Shown one piece after another: positions 50,201 to 61,324 of a stretch of DNA of 64,000 nucleotides. The notes beneath the pieces were generated by a model. That model did no database searches and was not told the DNA's origin. It was given only the letters and a program-made list of their open reading frames with translations. The stretch comes from Tanypteryx hageni (Eukaryota; Arthropoda; Insecta; Odonata; Petaluridae), in NCBI GenBank assembly GCA_028673005.1, contig CM054116.1, positions 72,181,315 through 72,245,314 of the forward strand, read 5' to 3'. A program made the translations under genes and the position numbers. How positions within the stretch are numbered: position 1 is the first letter of the stretch; the number at the start of each line of letters is the position of its first letter.

Positions 50201-53200
50201 TATAACTCCATTCATAGAATCGAAAATTGTGTACAATGATTATGCAAAATGCGATGACGACTTTGGATGCTCAACTGTTTGAATTTCGGTAAGTAAAGAG
50301 ACATCTGCTCTGAAGGTATGAACAATGGAGTGAACTGCAAAACTCAGCTGATAATGAACAACAAAACTTAACATGGAACGTGTATAATTATAAAAATACA
50401 ATTTCTTAAGGCAATGTAAATGCTAATTTCATTGGAAATAGACTTGGATGAAAAATTATCTTGGCGAGGTTGTTATTGCTTTATTTGACCTTTTGTGAAA
50501 ATGAAGATGAATGAAATTATCATCACTGAATGTGGAACATTATTCAACAAAATTATTAATTGGTGTAATATTTTAAAATGTCAACAACTAAACCATTTCC
50601 CATCTTTTTTTATCTTGAATAATGTATGCTAGGCCATGCATGCATGCTCACTTCATCATAAAATCTATGAAATTTACTTTTTTGCCAAAATATGGTGGAA
50701 ATTTTTGGAGGGTCAGCTTCTATTCGGGCAAATACGGTAATTTAAATTAAGGTAATACTAAAAATGTATATTATTTCCATTTTAAAAAGTTAGAAATGGA
50801 CTTTGCCGAGTATTATTTTAAGAATGAATTGCAATTGTACATTATATTTTATCAACACTAGTTGAAACTTGACATAAATGATCAACATGTTCCATTATTG
50901 CATTCTTTAGTTACTCTACTATTTACATCTTTGATTGCTAGCTGAAAAGTACAGTACATTGAAACACATTCAACTGAAATATCATTGCAATTCTTATACA
51001 GCACATCCGACAGAGAATTACAAAAAGTATGTCATAAAATACGTTGTAATGACATTTTTATTGTATTAAACTAATGCATATGTAAGTAATTGATAGAGTT
51101 GAAATTTTGTGAGTTTATCTATAATCAGTTATTGTTGCTTCCATCTTATATTGTCAGCAAAGAAGATAATGCCAAAAGAGAAAAATTGCCTTTCAATAAC
51201 AGCAGTGTGTTTAAGTTTTCACACCAGGTACATTGTAGTAACTGTGTAAAATTAAGATTATTCTTTAGATTAATATTCTCACTGTGCATATTAGTTATAT
51301 AAATCATGGAAACTCAATTGGCCACCCTACCCTAGGGGAGAAATGCCATCAAAGGAAGAAGAGGCATGGAAGTCTGTGCCACTACTCATTGGAATTAATT
51401 TACCTCTAGATTCTTTAAATTATATTTTATTTCTACTGAAAAATCTTGTGAATCAGGAAAGAATTATACAAAAAGTTATAATTTTATAGAAGATGAATGA
51501 ATAACAAAATAGGGGTCATTCCAGATACTTATTGTTCTGACTTGGGAAAGCAGAAGCACAAAAAAGTTAAGCTTTATAATATACGGAGCCAGGAATTTAA
51601 AGAATTGCTGGAAATTTTGGATGTAAAAATTTTTCATACAAAGCAATTAGTACATGTGAAATGTTTAGTCAAATTTAGGTGGTGAATTCTTTTGTTTCAT
51701 CTTAAAAATAAAATGATACTTTAAAAGTACAATATGGAATGTTAGGAATAGAGTTATTATGCATGAGGGGGTAAGGCTGAACATAGATGTGAACTTAGAG
51801 AAGGAGATAAATTATAAACTACCTAGATTTGAACCTGGAAAGTGGGGAGTTCTAGATTCAATTTCCAGTCAAGTTCAGAATTTTCTCCTCAAGTTCACAT
51901 TCTAAATAAGTAAAAAAAAGTGCTAAATAAATTTTAATTAATAGATATATTAAAAGATCTTTTGATTAAGTTCCAATGAACTTCTTTGGGCTCAGATTAA
52001 AAACTATTCATTAAATTATTTAAAAAATTACTGTGTAAGTATCATAAAGTATACCACATAATTTTAATTCTTAATTCTTTACATTGTGAATTAAATGTAA
52101 ACACTTATCATGCTAATCAAAAGGAGAGACAAAATGTAACTTGAATATAACCTGGACCACTCTCAGATATCTGATTTTTTTATGTTGTTAACTTATTATT
52201 ATCATTTGTGTAAAAAATTTCAGCTTTTAAGTCTATCTGGAAGTGCCTGAGAAGGGTGGAACAGATGGGCAGATGCACATATTATTGATAGATTAATAAT
52301 AAATACACAGGCATTTTCAAAATAACAGCCCTGCATTGACTTTTAAATGCCAAATGTGCCTGTATGGGCATGGAAAATGTGATCGCTCATTGACAAATGT
52401 ATCATGTATGTTCTACTTAGTTCCAAAACTGCTTAAAGTGGCCATATTTGACATGAAGTCGGGGACTTTGGATAAGAATACTCCAGAAACAGTAAACAGA
52501 CACTTAACTAGATCTAGGCCCAGGCTCTCGGACCTGCTTTCACATTCAAGACGTAACCCTTTAATGCTTCTCCATAATATTATTTTTCCATTTGAGCATC
52601 TGCATTTTGTGAGTTGTCTTTGTTAGTCGTCCAACTATAGTGGTAGTAGGTGAAGGCAAGTGATATTTTTGTAATAATAATTTTTTCGTAATATTTTTTG
52701 GTGCTTTTCTTCCTTCTGAAAAACAGAAACATGCAATTCTTGATTATTTTTTCTGTAAAATACTTTTTATTTGAACATTTTATTACCAATAGTTGATGAG
52801 ATATGCGATTTTTCCATAAGACAAACAAAAATACTTGAAATACCCCAAAATAAATCTGGCATTTAAAGGTTAATGGTAAATATCCAATAATGATAAAAGT
52901 TGTCAATAATTTAATCTTTGGTTTGTTTATTTCATATTTTGTCTTATAACAGACACCGACATACACATGGCAACTGTATGATGCACAACCTTTAATTGAT
53001 ATGTGTAGGAGCTTACTTACCAACTAGTTTCGGAATAGCTTTTTATGGATTAATATTAATAATTTGGAGACATTAGTTAAAGCGAATAAAGTGGATTTTA
53101 ATTGCAACCATTGCTCCTTTTAGTATGTTGAAAGGGTAAATAGTGGAGAGAATGACCTGTCTCTTTATAGTAATTCCTGTTGACAATATTAATGTATGTA

Positions 53201-56200
53201 ATGAAAAGGCAATTTATATTAGCATTTTCAATCAAAGGTTTCCGCAGTGATAATGTTCGATGCTAGTATCAGTTTTTGGGTGTCAGCTGCACACAGTACA
53301 TAATGTTACTGATGTTTTGCAAACTCTTGCAGGTGGCTTCTGGGTGAAGTATATGAACTTGCTTACCAACTAGCTTCATAAACGTCGGTAACATCATGTT
53401 CTGTATGAAGCTGACACCGAAAACTGTTAATAGCATTATATTGGCACTAGTAGTTGGTGCTTGCATACTGCAAGCATTTCATCTCACCTTGAAAAAACAT
53501 TCATTTTTCAGACAGACATTACATCATTACAAATATTCTTTTAATTCTAAAGATTTCAACTCCGCAGCAAATTTTGTTTTTCTCACATGTAAAAATAATA
53601 GTTTAAAAAACTCCTCGAATTTTGCAATATTAAACATTTTACACTTTCTCCATTATGGGGTACTAATGCTACACGTTTTAGCCAAATTTTAAAGTTGTAG
53701 CATTTCTAGAAGTAAAATAATATTTTTCTAATTGTTTAAATTTAAATAATTTTTAACGGCCGCCGCAATTCACATATGGTAAAATTGAAATGTTTATTTG
53801 TCCAAATTTACTACTCTGTAGATAATTTGAAAATTTCAGCTTCTTAGCTAAACCCGTAGTACCTAAACAGTTATCCATTTGTTTAAACTTGAAGAATTTT
53901 TAACTGCCAAACAAATTAAAATATCAAAATTTGTATAATCCCTATTTCGTTTTTTTTTTTTTTAGGAATTCTACTTACAAAAAAAATTTCAACTCCGTAG
54001 CACATGCGGAAATACATAAACTTGGAAAATTTGTTTAAACAATTGAGAATTTTTAGCGGCCGCATTGTTGCACTTTTTCAAGATTTTCGTTTTTTCTAGT
54101 CGGTTTTGCACAAAATCCTACCTAAGAAAAAATTTCGAATCTCCAGCTCATCTGGAAGTGCCTAAACATTAGTATCCTCCTATATGTTATATCCTCCTCC
54201 TCCTCTGTAAGGAACGTCTATATATAATGATTATGTGAATATTTATTTAGTATGATACTTGAAAGCCGTTGTGCTTTATTTAAGGCCCAAGTTTTCAGGA
54301 AATGGAGTTTTGGAGGAAAAAATACATCTGTGATTGGTACTTGACTCTTGTAGAATGTTACTTGGAGAGTTATTCAATGAATTTTCCTATATTGTTTTGG
54401 AAGAGTTTAACAAATTCTGCTGAAGAAATGCTTGATGTGAGGAAATTTTGAGAGGCACATAAACTTTTTATGTATTATTTGATGGAATAACATGAAATAA
54501 ATCACAAGCTCCAGAGTGGATTAAAATATGTTTCTTAATTTAAATAATGTCTTGGAAGGTGACTGTAGGTTTAGAAATAACACCATTTTTTTGCAAGTAC
54601 AGTGAAATGCAATTCCGGTTTTGATTTGTGGACATTTTCTATGGCAGAGTAGAAAACTTTGTATTAATTGAAAGATGCAATAAATGTCACATGCCACTGA
54701 TTAAATTTTGTACATGATATTTTCTTAAAATTCTGCATTCTCGTTTTATGGACAACCACTAAAGGTAAAGCTTTCGTAATTTAAAATCTATCAATATTTT
54801 TAGGAAATGCATTTGCATCATATTGCTTTTAAAATATCATCATTTAAGATCCTGGTTGTTTACTTTTATAACTGAAAAAATAATTTATTCCAATCTTTTT
54901 GTTAAAAGAAATTTTCTAGAACAAGCATCAACTTCAGTCATAATTCTGAACTACTAGGTTATAAATATTTCCTTAAAGATTTTAAAACTAGTTTCTGAAG
55001 AATTTCCAATCTTTAAAGAATATATATATTTCCAATTGGTCAGATTTTAAAATTTTAATTTTTTTGCAGGCACTATTGGACATGTGGCACATGGAAAATC
55101 AACAGTAGTAAAAGCTTTATCTGGAGTACAAACTGTTCGATTTAAAAATGAACTGGAGAGAAACATCACAATTAAGCTAGGTGAGCGTCAAGGTTCAAAA
55201 TTTCCTTCACTCTACTACCAATTTTAAGTTAAATTTCCTACCCATTACTCAGATATAATGTAAATTGATAGAAATGAAGTTAGAAATATGTTAAGGGGTA
55301 GAAGTATCTTAATAGTTGATATTAGTATTTGTGGCTCCTGATGGAGTGAAGAAACCATCAAGCATTTTCAAATTACAGGAGACAAGCAAACAGCATCTGC
55401 AGATAAAGCCCAGACTCCGGAAGAAGGGGATGTTGCAATGCCTTCAGATGGCCCCCCTACTGAAACAGCTGGGGCGAAGGGATTTGCTGGAATGGAGAAT
55501 GAGAGGAAAAAACCTTCTAGAAAGACTAAAAGAGGGAGCTCTAGGACCAGTATTTATCAGGATGAGTATGAGGTGAAACCAATCCTTGAGTATGAGGTGG
55601 AACGAATCCTTGACCATGATTACATCGATGGGCGTCGCGTGTATCTAATAAAATGGAAAGGTTGGAGCCATAAGGCCAATACTTGGGAGCCATTAGAACA
55701 TTTGCAAAATAGTAGTAAACTCGTCGATCAATTTGATAAAAAGGTTGAAGAGAGCAAAAGAAGGGAATCTGCTAAAAGAATGAGATTGGAAGCTCATGTA
55801 GCCATGGTCGAAGAACTCCTTAGTCAATTTGCTGAAAAATATTACCCCAAGGTAATATTGGAAAATATTATAACTAAGCTTGGGGCATTCCCGGAACTTC
55901 CATCTCAAAAGGATTTGGACCATTGTTATCAGCTCCTAAAAAGAAGCCAAGTCACGATGGCCAAGCCCAGAAACCATATACTTAGTAATTGGGCTATAGC
56001 CCGGGCAAGAGCACAACAACTAAAAGAACTCGAAGAGTGGGAAAGAAACATGAATGAGCACTGCAATGACCCTGCACCCATCATGGTGGTGAATGAGGTG
56101 GATTTGGAAGGTCCTCCAAAAAATTTCAACTATATTAATAGATATTTGGCTTCGCCATCAATAAGCATACCAACTGAACCACCAGTCGGCTGTGACTGTG

Positions 56201-56895
56201 GACAAACTTGTGACGGTCGTCGTAAAGGATGTTGTGCTGCTCAAGCTGGAGCAACGTTTGCTTACACACCAAATAAACGTTTGAGAATCAGTCAAGGCTT
56301 GCCAATATACGAGTGCAATGCTACGTGTAGTTGTCTTGCCAGTTGCCCAAATCGTGTAGTGCAGTTGGGGCGACAGTATCCACTATGCATTTTTCGTACG
56401 TCAAATGGATGTGGTTGGGGTGTTCGTTCTGTCAAACGAATCCTGAAGGGTTCGTTCATTTGTGAATATGTTGGTGAAGTAATCACGAATGAAGAAGCAG
56501 AGAAACGTGGCCGAGAGTATGACGCTCAAGGACGAACATATTTGTTCGACCTGGACTATAATCAGACAGAGCAGTATGATTGTATGTATACAGTAGATGC
56601 TGCAGTAAATGGTAATCTATCACACTTCATAAACCATTCGTGTGACCCTAATCTGGAAGTGTTTGCAGTTTGGATAGATTGTTTAGACCCTAATCTGCCC
56701 AGACTAGCATTATTTGCCTGTAAAGACATAAATGCTGGAGATGAAGTGACCTTTGATTATACTCCACATCATGCCCGTGGACCTATTGGTCATCCTTCTC
56801 CATCACGCCATGCACGCAAAATGTTATTGAGCAACAATGGACAAAGGACTCGGTGCAAGTGTGGATCAACCAAGTGCAGAGAAGAATTTTTTTGA
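44233..56895 (+). CDS. Su(var)3-9: Histone H3K9 methyltransferase Su(var)3-9, sharing exons 1-3 with eIF2-gamma
   Basis: Nuclear enzyme that methylates H3 lysine 9 in pericentric heterochromatin and works with HP1. Exons 44233-44304, 44649-44712 and 55070-55180 are common with eIF2-gamma. The acceptor at 55377-55378 joins them in frame to 55379-56895. The protein is 587 aa. Residues 1-82 are eIF2-gamma sequence including its GTP-binding loop. The chromodomain is at about 153-200 ([20 protein letters not shown]). The pre-SET Cys cluster is at about 350-412 ([29 protein letters not shown]). SET is at about 418-545 with [22 protein letters not shown] and FDYTP. The post-[11 protein letters not shown] is at 575-582. 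All catalytic motifs are intact. An in-frame Met at 55438 could start a shorter 485 aa form; there is no evidence for it here. Confidence 0.97.
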
Positions 56896-57741
56896 ATACA
56901 TTTTTTGTTATTTTTGTTATGTTTAAGGGTAACTGTAAATCATTTTTGTGTGTGTGTAAGAGTTACATCAATGGAGTCACCACTTACAGAAGTTAATGTT
57001 TAAGTTATGTGTGTATTTCAGTTAGTGTAAGTGATTACTTATTCCTTAGAATATGTAGATGGGAGATTATTTTCTCTTGATAATTTTGTTAAGTGTGTGA
57101 TGAGTATGAATTTGAAACTTTGAAAATACAATTTTTATATTGAATAATAAAGAAATCTTAATACAGTGATTTATATTTTAAGTTTTAAATATTCTTTTTA
57201 ACCCATGTACACACTTGGTCCAATTCGCATTTTTTGTTGTTGTAAAAGGCATTACTTTCACAAATCAATTGCTTCAGAAAGTCATGTGATAAGAAATTGT
57301 TCAATTTAATTAATAAAGGGTATCTTTAGACATTCTTTTTTGGTCCTTGACATTGGAATAATCTCGTCAGGCATATGAGGTTTATTAATTGAAAAATATA
57401 ATTTACTTGCAAAATCATAATTACAGCCTCTAGTTGGAAAAAAATAAATCCCCGTTTGGAGGCTTTTAATTGATAAACAATGTCGTAATCAATTGGTTGA
57501 CCAATAGGTTATGCCAATGCCAAGATCTACCAATGCGATTGTGAGCAGTGCCCTCGACCAGCATGCTATGTGTCAGGAGGTTCTTCAAGAGAGGATTCCT
57601 TGCCATGTACCAGACCGGGATGTCCCGGGCGTTTTCAGCTGGTGCGGCATGTGTCTTTTGTAGACTGCCCTGGTCATGACATTCTCATGGCTACTATGCT
57701 TAATGGTGCTGCTGTGATGGATGCTGCTTTGCTTCTAATAG
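44233..57741 (+). CDS. eIF2gamma: Translation initiation factor eIF2 gamma subunit, 5' part
   Basis: GTPase subunit of eIF2, which brings initiator Met-tRNA to the 40S ribosome. Exons: 44233-44304, 44649-44712, 55070-55180 and 57508-57741 (phases 0, 1, 1, 1), giving 160 codons plus one base. The N terminus ends before [11 protein letters not shown], where the G1 loop GHVAHGKS is at 49-56. Switch I contains [21 protein letters not shown] zinc-binding Cys cluster follows (C92, C94, C97, C102 region and C116, C121), then G3 DCPGHD at 135-140 and [20 protein letters not shown]. Exon 4 ends with a GTACAG donor. Downstream exons (NKxD motif, domains 2 and 3) were not found up to 64000, so that intron is over 6.2 kb. 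Exons 1-3 are shared with Su(var)3-9, and exon 4 lies beyond the Su(var)3-9 exon. Confidence 0.97.
45318..45478 (+). repeat. Near-perfect hairpin with about 80 bp arms
   Basis: The left arm (45318-45395) and right arm (45399-45478) are inverted copies around a GGG loop, sharing AATGTAAATGAAAAAAG, TATATTTCCACTAACAAATT and CCTGTTACAGCATCA. Only a few mismatches are visible. It lies in the sense strand of an intron. Confidence 0.93.
45862..48043. repeat. 2.2 kb palindromic (foldback) element with about 590 bp arms
   Basis: The outer ends ACAAGGAGAGGATACGGTAG and, inverted, ACAAGGAGAGGACACAGTAG start two long arms: left 45862-47064 including an insertion, right 47447-48043. They share TTTCACRTCAACTGGTATAA, CTGGGCAGCCATG, GTAAGGTGGTGGTT and GGACCCATTAGGCAGAG words. 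A spacer of about 380 bp lies between. The arms carry a tRNA-like stretch (GGGTGCGTCC...GCGAGTTCAATTCCC). Target duplication unclear. No transposase was recognised. Confidence 0.9.
46188..46802 (+). repeat. ACTTTCTCCATAT repeat, copy e, inserted in the left palindrome arm
   Basis: Full-length copy of about 615 bp. It starts TTTACTTTCTCCATATACG and ends ATATGGAGAAAGTCATGTC plus TTGCCCACATCAGTTTAT. The right arm lacks it, so the empty site is seen directly (ATATTTTTTTCTATGTTG). Confidence 0.92.
49040..49220 (+). repeat. Purine-rich GAGAGGGA tract
   Basis: Two blocks of almost pure A/G (about 49043-49115 and 49174-49220) made of GGGAGAG, GAGGAAG and similar words. Low-complexity DNA within intron 2. 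Confidence 0.85.
49762..50737. mobile_element. TA-flanked pogo-like MITE, 976 bp
   Basis: TA at 49760-49761 and 50738-50739. The ends are CTGTATCTGTCTGAATACAA and, inverted, CCGTATTTGCCCGAATAGAA, then GC. The interior is not coding. Confidence 0.83.
53249..53445. repeat. Imperfect hairpin, about 80 bp arms
   Basis: Left (53249-53331) and right (53366-53445) segments are inverted relatives sharing GGTGTCAGCT, CATxATGTTAC and CTxxTAxCAGTTTT words with scattered mismatches. Probably an old foldback MITE. Confidence 0.65.
53694..55069. repeat. Dispersed repeat copy (about 53840-54200) and intron end
   Basis: The block 53840-54200 matches 13600-13920. It contains repeated submodules (TTTTTAACGGCCGC / TTTTTAGCGGCCGC and AATTTCA(A/G)CT...GTAGC). 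From 54240 to the exon 3 acceptor nothing else is recognised. Confidence 0.6.
56896..57507 (+). other. Su(var)3-9 3' UTR and intron to eIF2-gamma exon 4
   Basis: Contains the putative 3' UTR of the methyltransferase transcript followed by intronic sequence leading to the AG at 57506-57507. Confidence 0.7.
57146..57151 (+). terminator. Probable Su(var)3-9 poly(A) signal
   Basis: AATAAA about 250 bases after the stop codon and about 360 bases before eIF2-gamma exon 4. Use of this site would commit the transcript to the methyltransferase form. Confidence 0.6.
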
Positions 57742-60302
57742 GTACAGTATTGTCTAGTTATTTTCAAGAAAGACACTTGGATAAACTTATTCCTGCAACT
57801 TTTCATGATGCAAAATATTTGCCCTAAGTTGCCTTAAATTATTACCTAATCTGTGCTTGGGAACAATTTCTATTTTTTCTTGAAAAACAATACCTCTCAT
57901 TCCAAAATTGAATCATTGTTACTAAAATACCAAGTAAAATGAATTTACTCTTGTAGAACTCCATGGTGCTTCTGAGCTCACATCAAACAAGTTACTGTAT
58001 TAAATACAAGACAGCTACCCATGAAAAACTTCAATTTATCATTCACTGCCATTATGGAGAATATTGAGGTGTAATGTTAATGTTTAAGATTCAAGTATGA
58101 AAATTTTCAAATTATATTTACAGCTCTTACACCAATCTCTAAATTGTCATAAAAGTGCTGATATGCATCTGTTACAAATAACCATCTTCCTTTTTGGTGA
58201 TAATGGTTATTGGAAGTGAAATACCTATCATTAGTTTTGTTAAACAGTTTCAGTATTTGCTTAAGTTCTTTTTCTCCTATCTATAAGTATTGGTTTATTC
58301 TGCATATATTATTTCCACATGCTCAGCACAAATTCTAATTCATTCCCGTCAGAAAAGTAATTTTGTCATGCTACCTATTTAGAGCAGAAGCCCTTGTATC
58401 ATCCAGATGGCACTGTTTGTTAGATCTACCCTGTTTATAAGCTGACTTTATGACCTGGAGGCTTCAGTCTTGAAGACGGGCCAATTTTATGCAGCATTTT
58501 CCAGAAAAAAATGGATCAATTTTATTAGATGGCAAATAGGTTAATGCCTTTTGTCGTTCTTTTAAAGGCATGCTGCACAGTCTGGCAACCATATTTAAAA
58601 TGACTGACAGTGCCCAGTTTTGCCAAATGAATGCATATACTACAATTTTTATAACTTGTCAGCTTGAAAATTTCTAGGATTATACTAAAATGTAAATTTA
58701 AAACAAATATTTCTGAATTGTGCAAATGCTTTTGAATAATAGGCATTTTCCCTTGCACAAGATTTATGATCAAGTTTTATCCAATGCTGAAAGTGTAATT
58801 GTAGTGCTATGATAGCTGTAAATGTTACCCTAAGAAAACTGCAGACAGATCAAACACATGGTTTTACGTGTAGGCATTTTGTTATGGGCATGAGTAAGAT
58901 ACTGCTGAAGAGATGATTTCAGCTTTCTGAAATACAAAAAAGTGGCATGTATGAAAGTTGAGTAAACTTTGAGGAGCATATGCCTAATCTGCTTAGCCAG
59001 CAGAATAAAGAAAACAATGCAAATATTTTCTGTATCTAACTATATAAAAGACCCCTTGAATAGAACTTCCCATTTTAAGAAAAGATATTGAAATACTGCT
59101 CAGTAACTTGGTCCTTGACCCAGTGAAATACTTTAACTGGGTAAATAGCTCACTGATTTTCATTTTGTTCGTTTATAATGTTGCACATTCACGTAATGTG
59201 GAATTGTCACATTGCAGAGCCTTGATGTTAAAACTGATAAATCACTTTCCTGAGGGTTTTTTATAACAACGTAACATTTCTTTATTTTAGTTTCGGAAGT
59301 CACATGGAGACAATTATGGAAATACTTTCATTTCTTTTTTTTTAAGTCTTATTACAAATTTTATTGAACTCGAAAGTATGTAATAATATTTTTTTAAACT
59401 AAGAATTTGACAATTTCTATTTCAAAACTAATACAACTAGTGGTAAGTATATAAGAAAGAATTAAAATTATGAACAAATGTCATAAGACTATCAGATTGT
59501 CATTTTGATCCATTTGGAGTACAAAAATCGAAATCACAAAAACGGACGAAATAACAAAAACAACTATGATAACAAACTCTTATGGAGTACAAATGTAAGG
59601 GAAAATGCTAAGTGTATTCACTCAAAAGCGCAATGAATAACTGCTGTGAAAAGGTCTGAAAAACCGATCCAAAAGGGTGCGTCCTTATGTCTGAAGATGA
59701 AGGGGAGGGCTTTCCAAGAATTGAAAGAAAAGGCATCTGGAAAATCCACTGAGGGTGAATAACCTAGCAGTTAATGGATTAAATGGTAAGGTAAAGGATA
59801 TCTGAAGTTGATATTGAAGCATCTGGGTTGTAAAGTGAAAGATTTGGTTTGCGCTGTGAAAATGACCACATGAGTTTGCTACCCCAGGATTTTGAAAAAA
59901 ACTGCTCTGAAAAATCGGATTGTGCCTACTTCTGACCCCTGATGTTTGGAACATAAACTTCTAGGAAGGAATGAAAATAAAAATTTTGCAAGGGAAGGAT
60001 AAAATACAGTAGCCCAAGTAAAATTGTACCAACTCGTTCAGAGTATATTCAGGGTGATCAGGGAAGTAGTTAATGTGGAGCTATTTTGTATTACCCAAAT
60101 ATGTGGCAACACTTAGTTTGTAATACTTATTTAAAAAATCTTGTATTATATTCAGAAAAATATGCTACTCATGCATGTATTTTAAAAGATAAAAAGTTTT
60201 ATAAACTTTTCCAATAAATCAATGTGATTCTTGCATATTAGGAAATACAAAAACAACCTCACTACACTTCAGTACAAACCCATCAACAGATATAAACATC
60301 AG
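57742..60302 (+). other. eIF2-gamma intron after exon 4, unassigned part
   Basis: No exon continuing eIF2-gamma (NKIDL or equivalent motif) was found. No paired-end element was recognised. The minus-strand frame at 59685-59954 has no known motif. Confidence 0.55.
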
Positions 60303-60478
60303 CAGTACCATAACTAGGGTGGGGCAAGCAGGGTAACTGCCCCGGGTGCAACTAAGTAAGGGGTGCAAAAAGTTCAAAGAGTAACTAAATAAACTAGAGA
60401 AGATAATTTTTTGAAGGAGGGGTGGTCACATATTTAGTAGTTTGCCCCGGGTGCTAAAATAGCTAGTTATGGTGCTTG
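60303..60478. mobile_element. hAT-type MITE, 176 bp
   Basis: The ends are CAGTACCATAACTAGGG and, inverted, CAAGCACCATAACTAGC. The flanks AACATCAG and TACGTCAG match at 6 of 8. GCCCCGGGTGC occurs near both sides, similar in style to the MITE at 6332. Confidence 0.7.
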
Positions 60479-60508
60479 TACGTCAGTACTCTTTTATTCT
60501 GTGAATTA

Positions 60509-61324
60509 CCATATTTACCTGAATCCAAGACGACATTCCCCTTTTAGCATACTGTCAAAACAAGATTTGATGACCTAATTTCTCAATGAATGTTTTTGGT
60601 GTATATTTCAAACACGTACTCAGTATAGGTATACTAGTTAATTCATTAATTGAAATGATTTGCTTCTAATTTTTGTTTGAGAAAAATAATTTTTAAAATG
60701 TATTTTTTAAAATTAATACTGCATTAATTGAAACCCGGATTGTAAGTTTGCAATGATAAATTTCAGTAGATACAGTTATTCTATCTTGTTTCATTTGTTT
60801 AAAAAACATTGATTAATCACGTAACCCTACTTTCGATGATTCTATGAGAACTCATTGTGGTCAGTTCATTGTGCATTAATACATCGCACGACAAATTCAT
60901 TGTGAGATAAATTGGAATGCCAGACACCATGACGTGTACGGCAAGGGGACACTTTTCTGCAACAATATTTTTCTTTATATTTTGATAATACAAGGATGAA
61001 TTGCAATTATCTTTGCGAATTATGCAAGGCAAGACGTATTGGATGATTTATGGCAGGATGACTCCCAACCTATCAAGTGTTTCCCCCTGTTGTACACCAG
61101 TTATGGTATCTCGCCTTTAAATTGGTCTCGTGACAAATATGTCTCACGACGAATTGACACACGACAAGTTTGTCGTGCGATGTATGGACGTGTGACGAAT
61201 TGACGCGTGATAAATTGACCACATTTTGACGGTATATCACTTCATTCTTGAATTTAAGATGACACTCGATTTTCACAAGCTGAAATTTAAAAAAAAACCT
61301 CGTCTAGGATTCGGGTAAATACAG
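60509..61324. mobile_element. TA-flanked pogo-like MITE, 816 bp, with inner inverted repeats
   Basis: TA at 60507-60508 and 61325-61326. The ends are CCATATTTACCTGAATCCAA and, inverted, CTGTATTTACCCGAATCCTA, then GACGA. Inside, ACATCGCACGACAAA at about 60881 is inverted near 61168 with further ATTGAC/GTCAATT-type words, suggesting a second inverted-repeat unit within. Confidence 0.85.

Larger units (their letters stand above)
44713..55069 (+). other. eIF2-gamma/Su(var)3-9 intron 2, 10.4 kb
   Basis: Large intron common to both transcripts, with a GTATGA donor and a T-rich tract before GCAG. It holds the hairpin at 45318, the 2.2 kb palindrome, a TA-flanked element, a purine tract and a diverged dispersed repeat. 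Stretches 48044-49030 and 50738-53248 hold nothing I could identify beyond a short tRNA-B-box-like word (GGGTTCGATTCTGG, about 48688). Confidence 0.8.
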
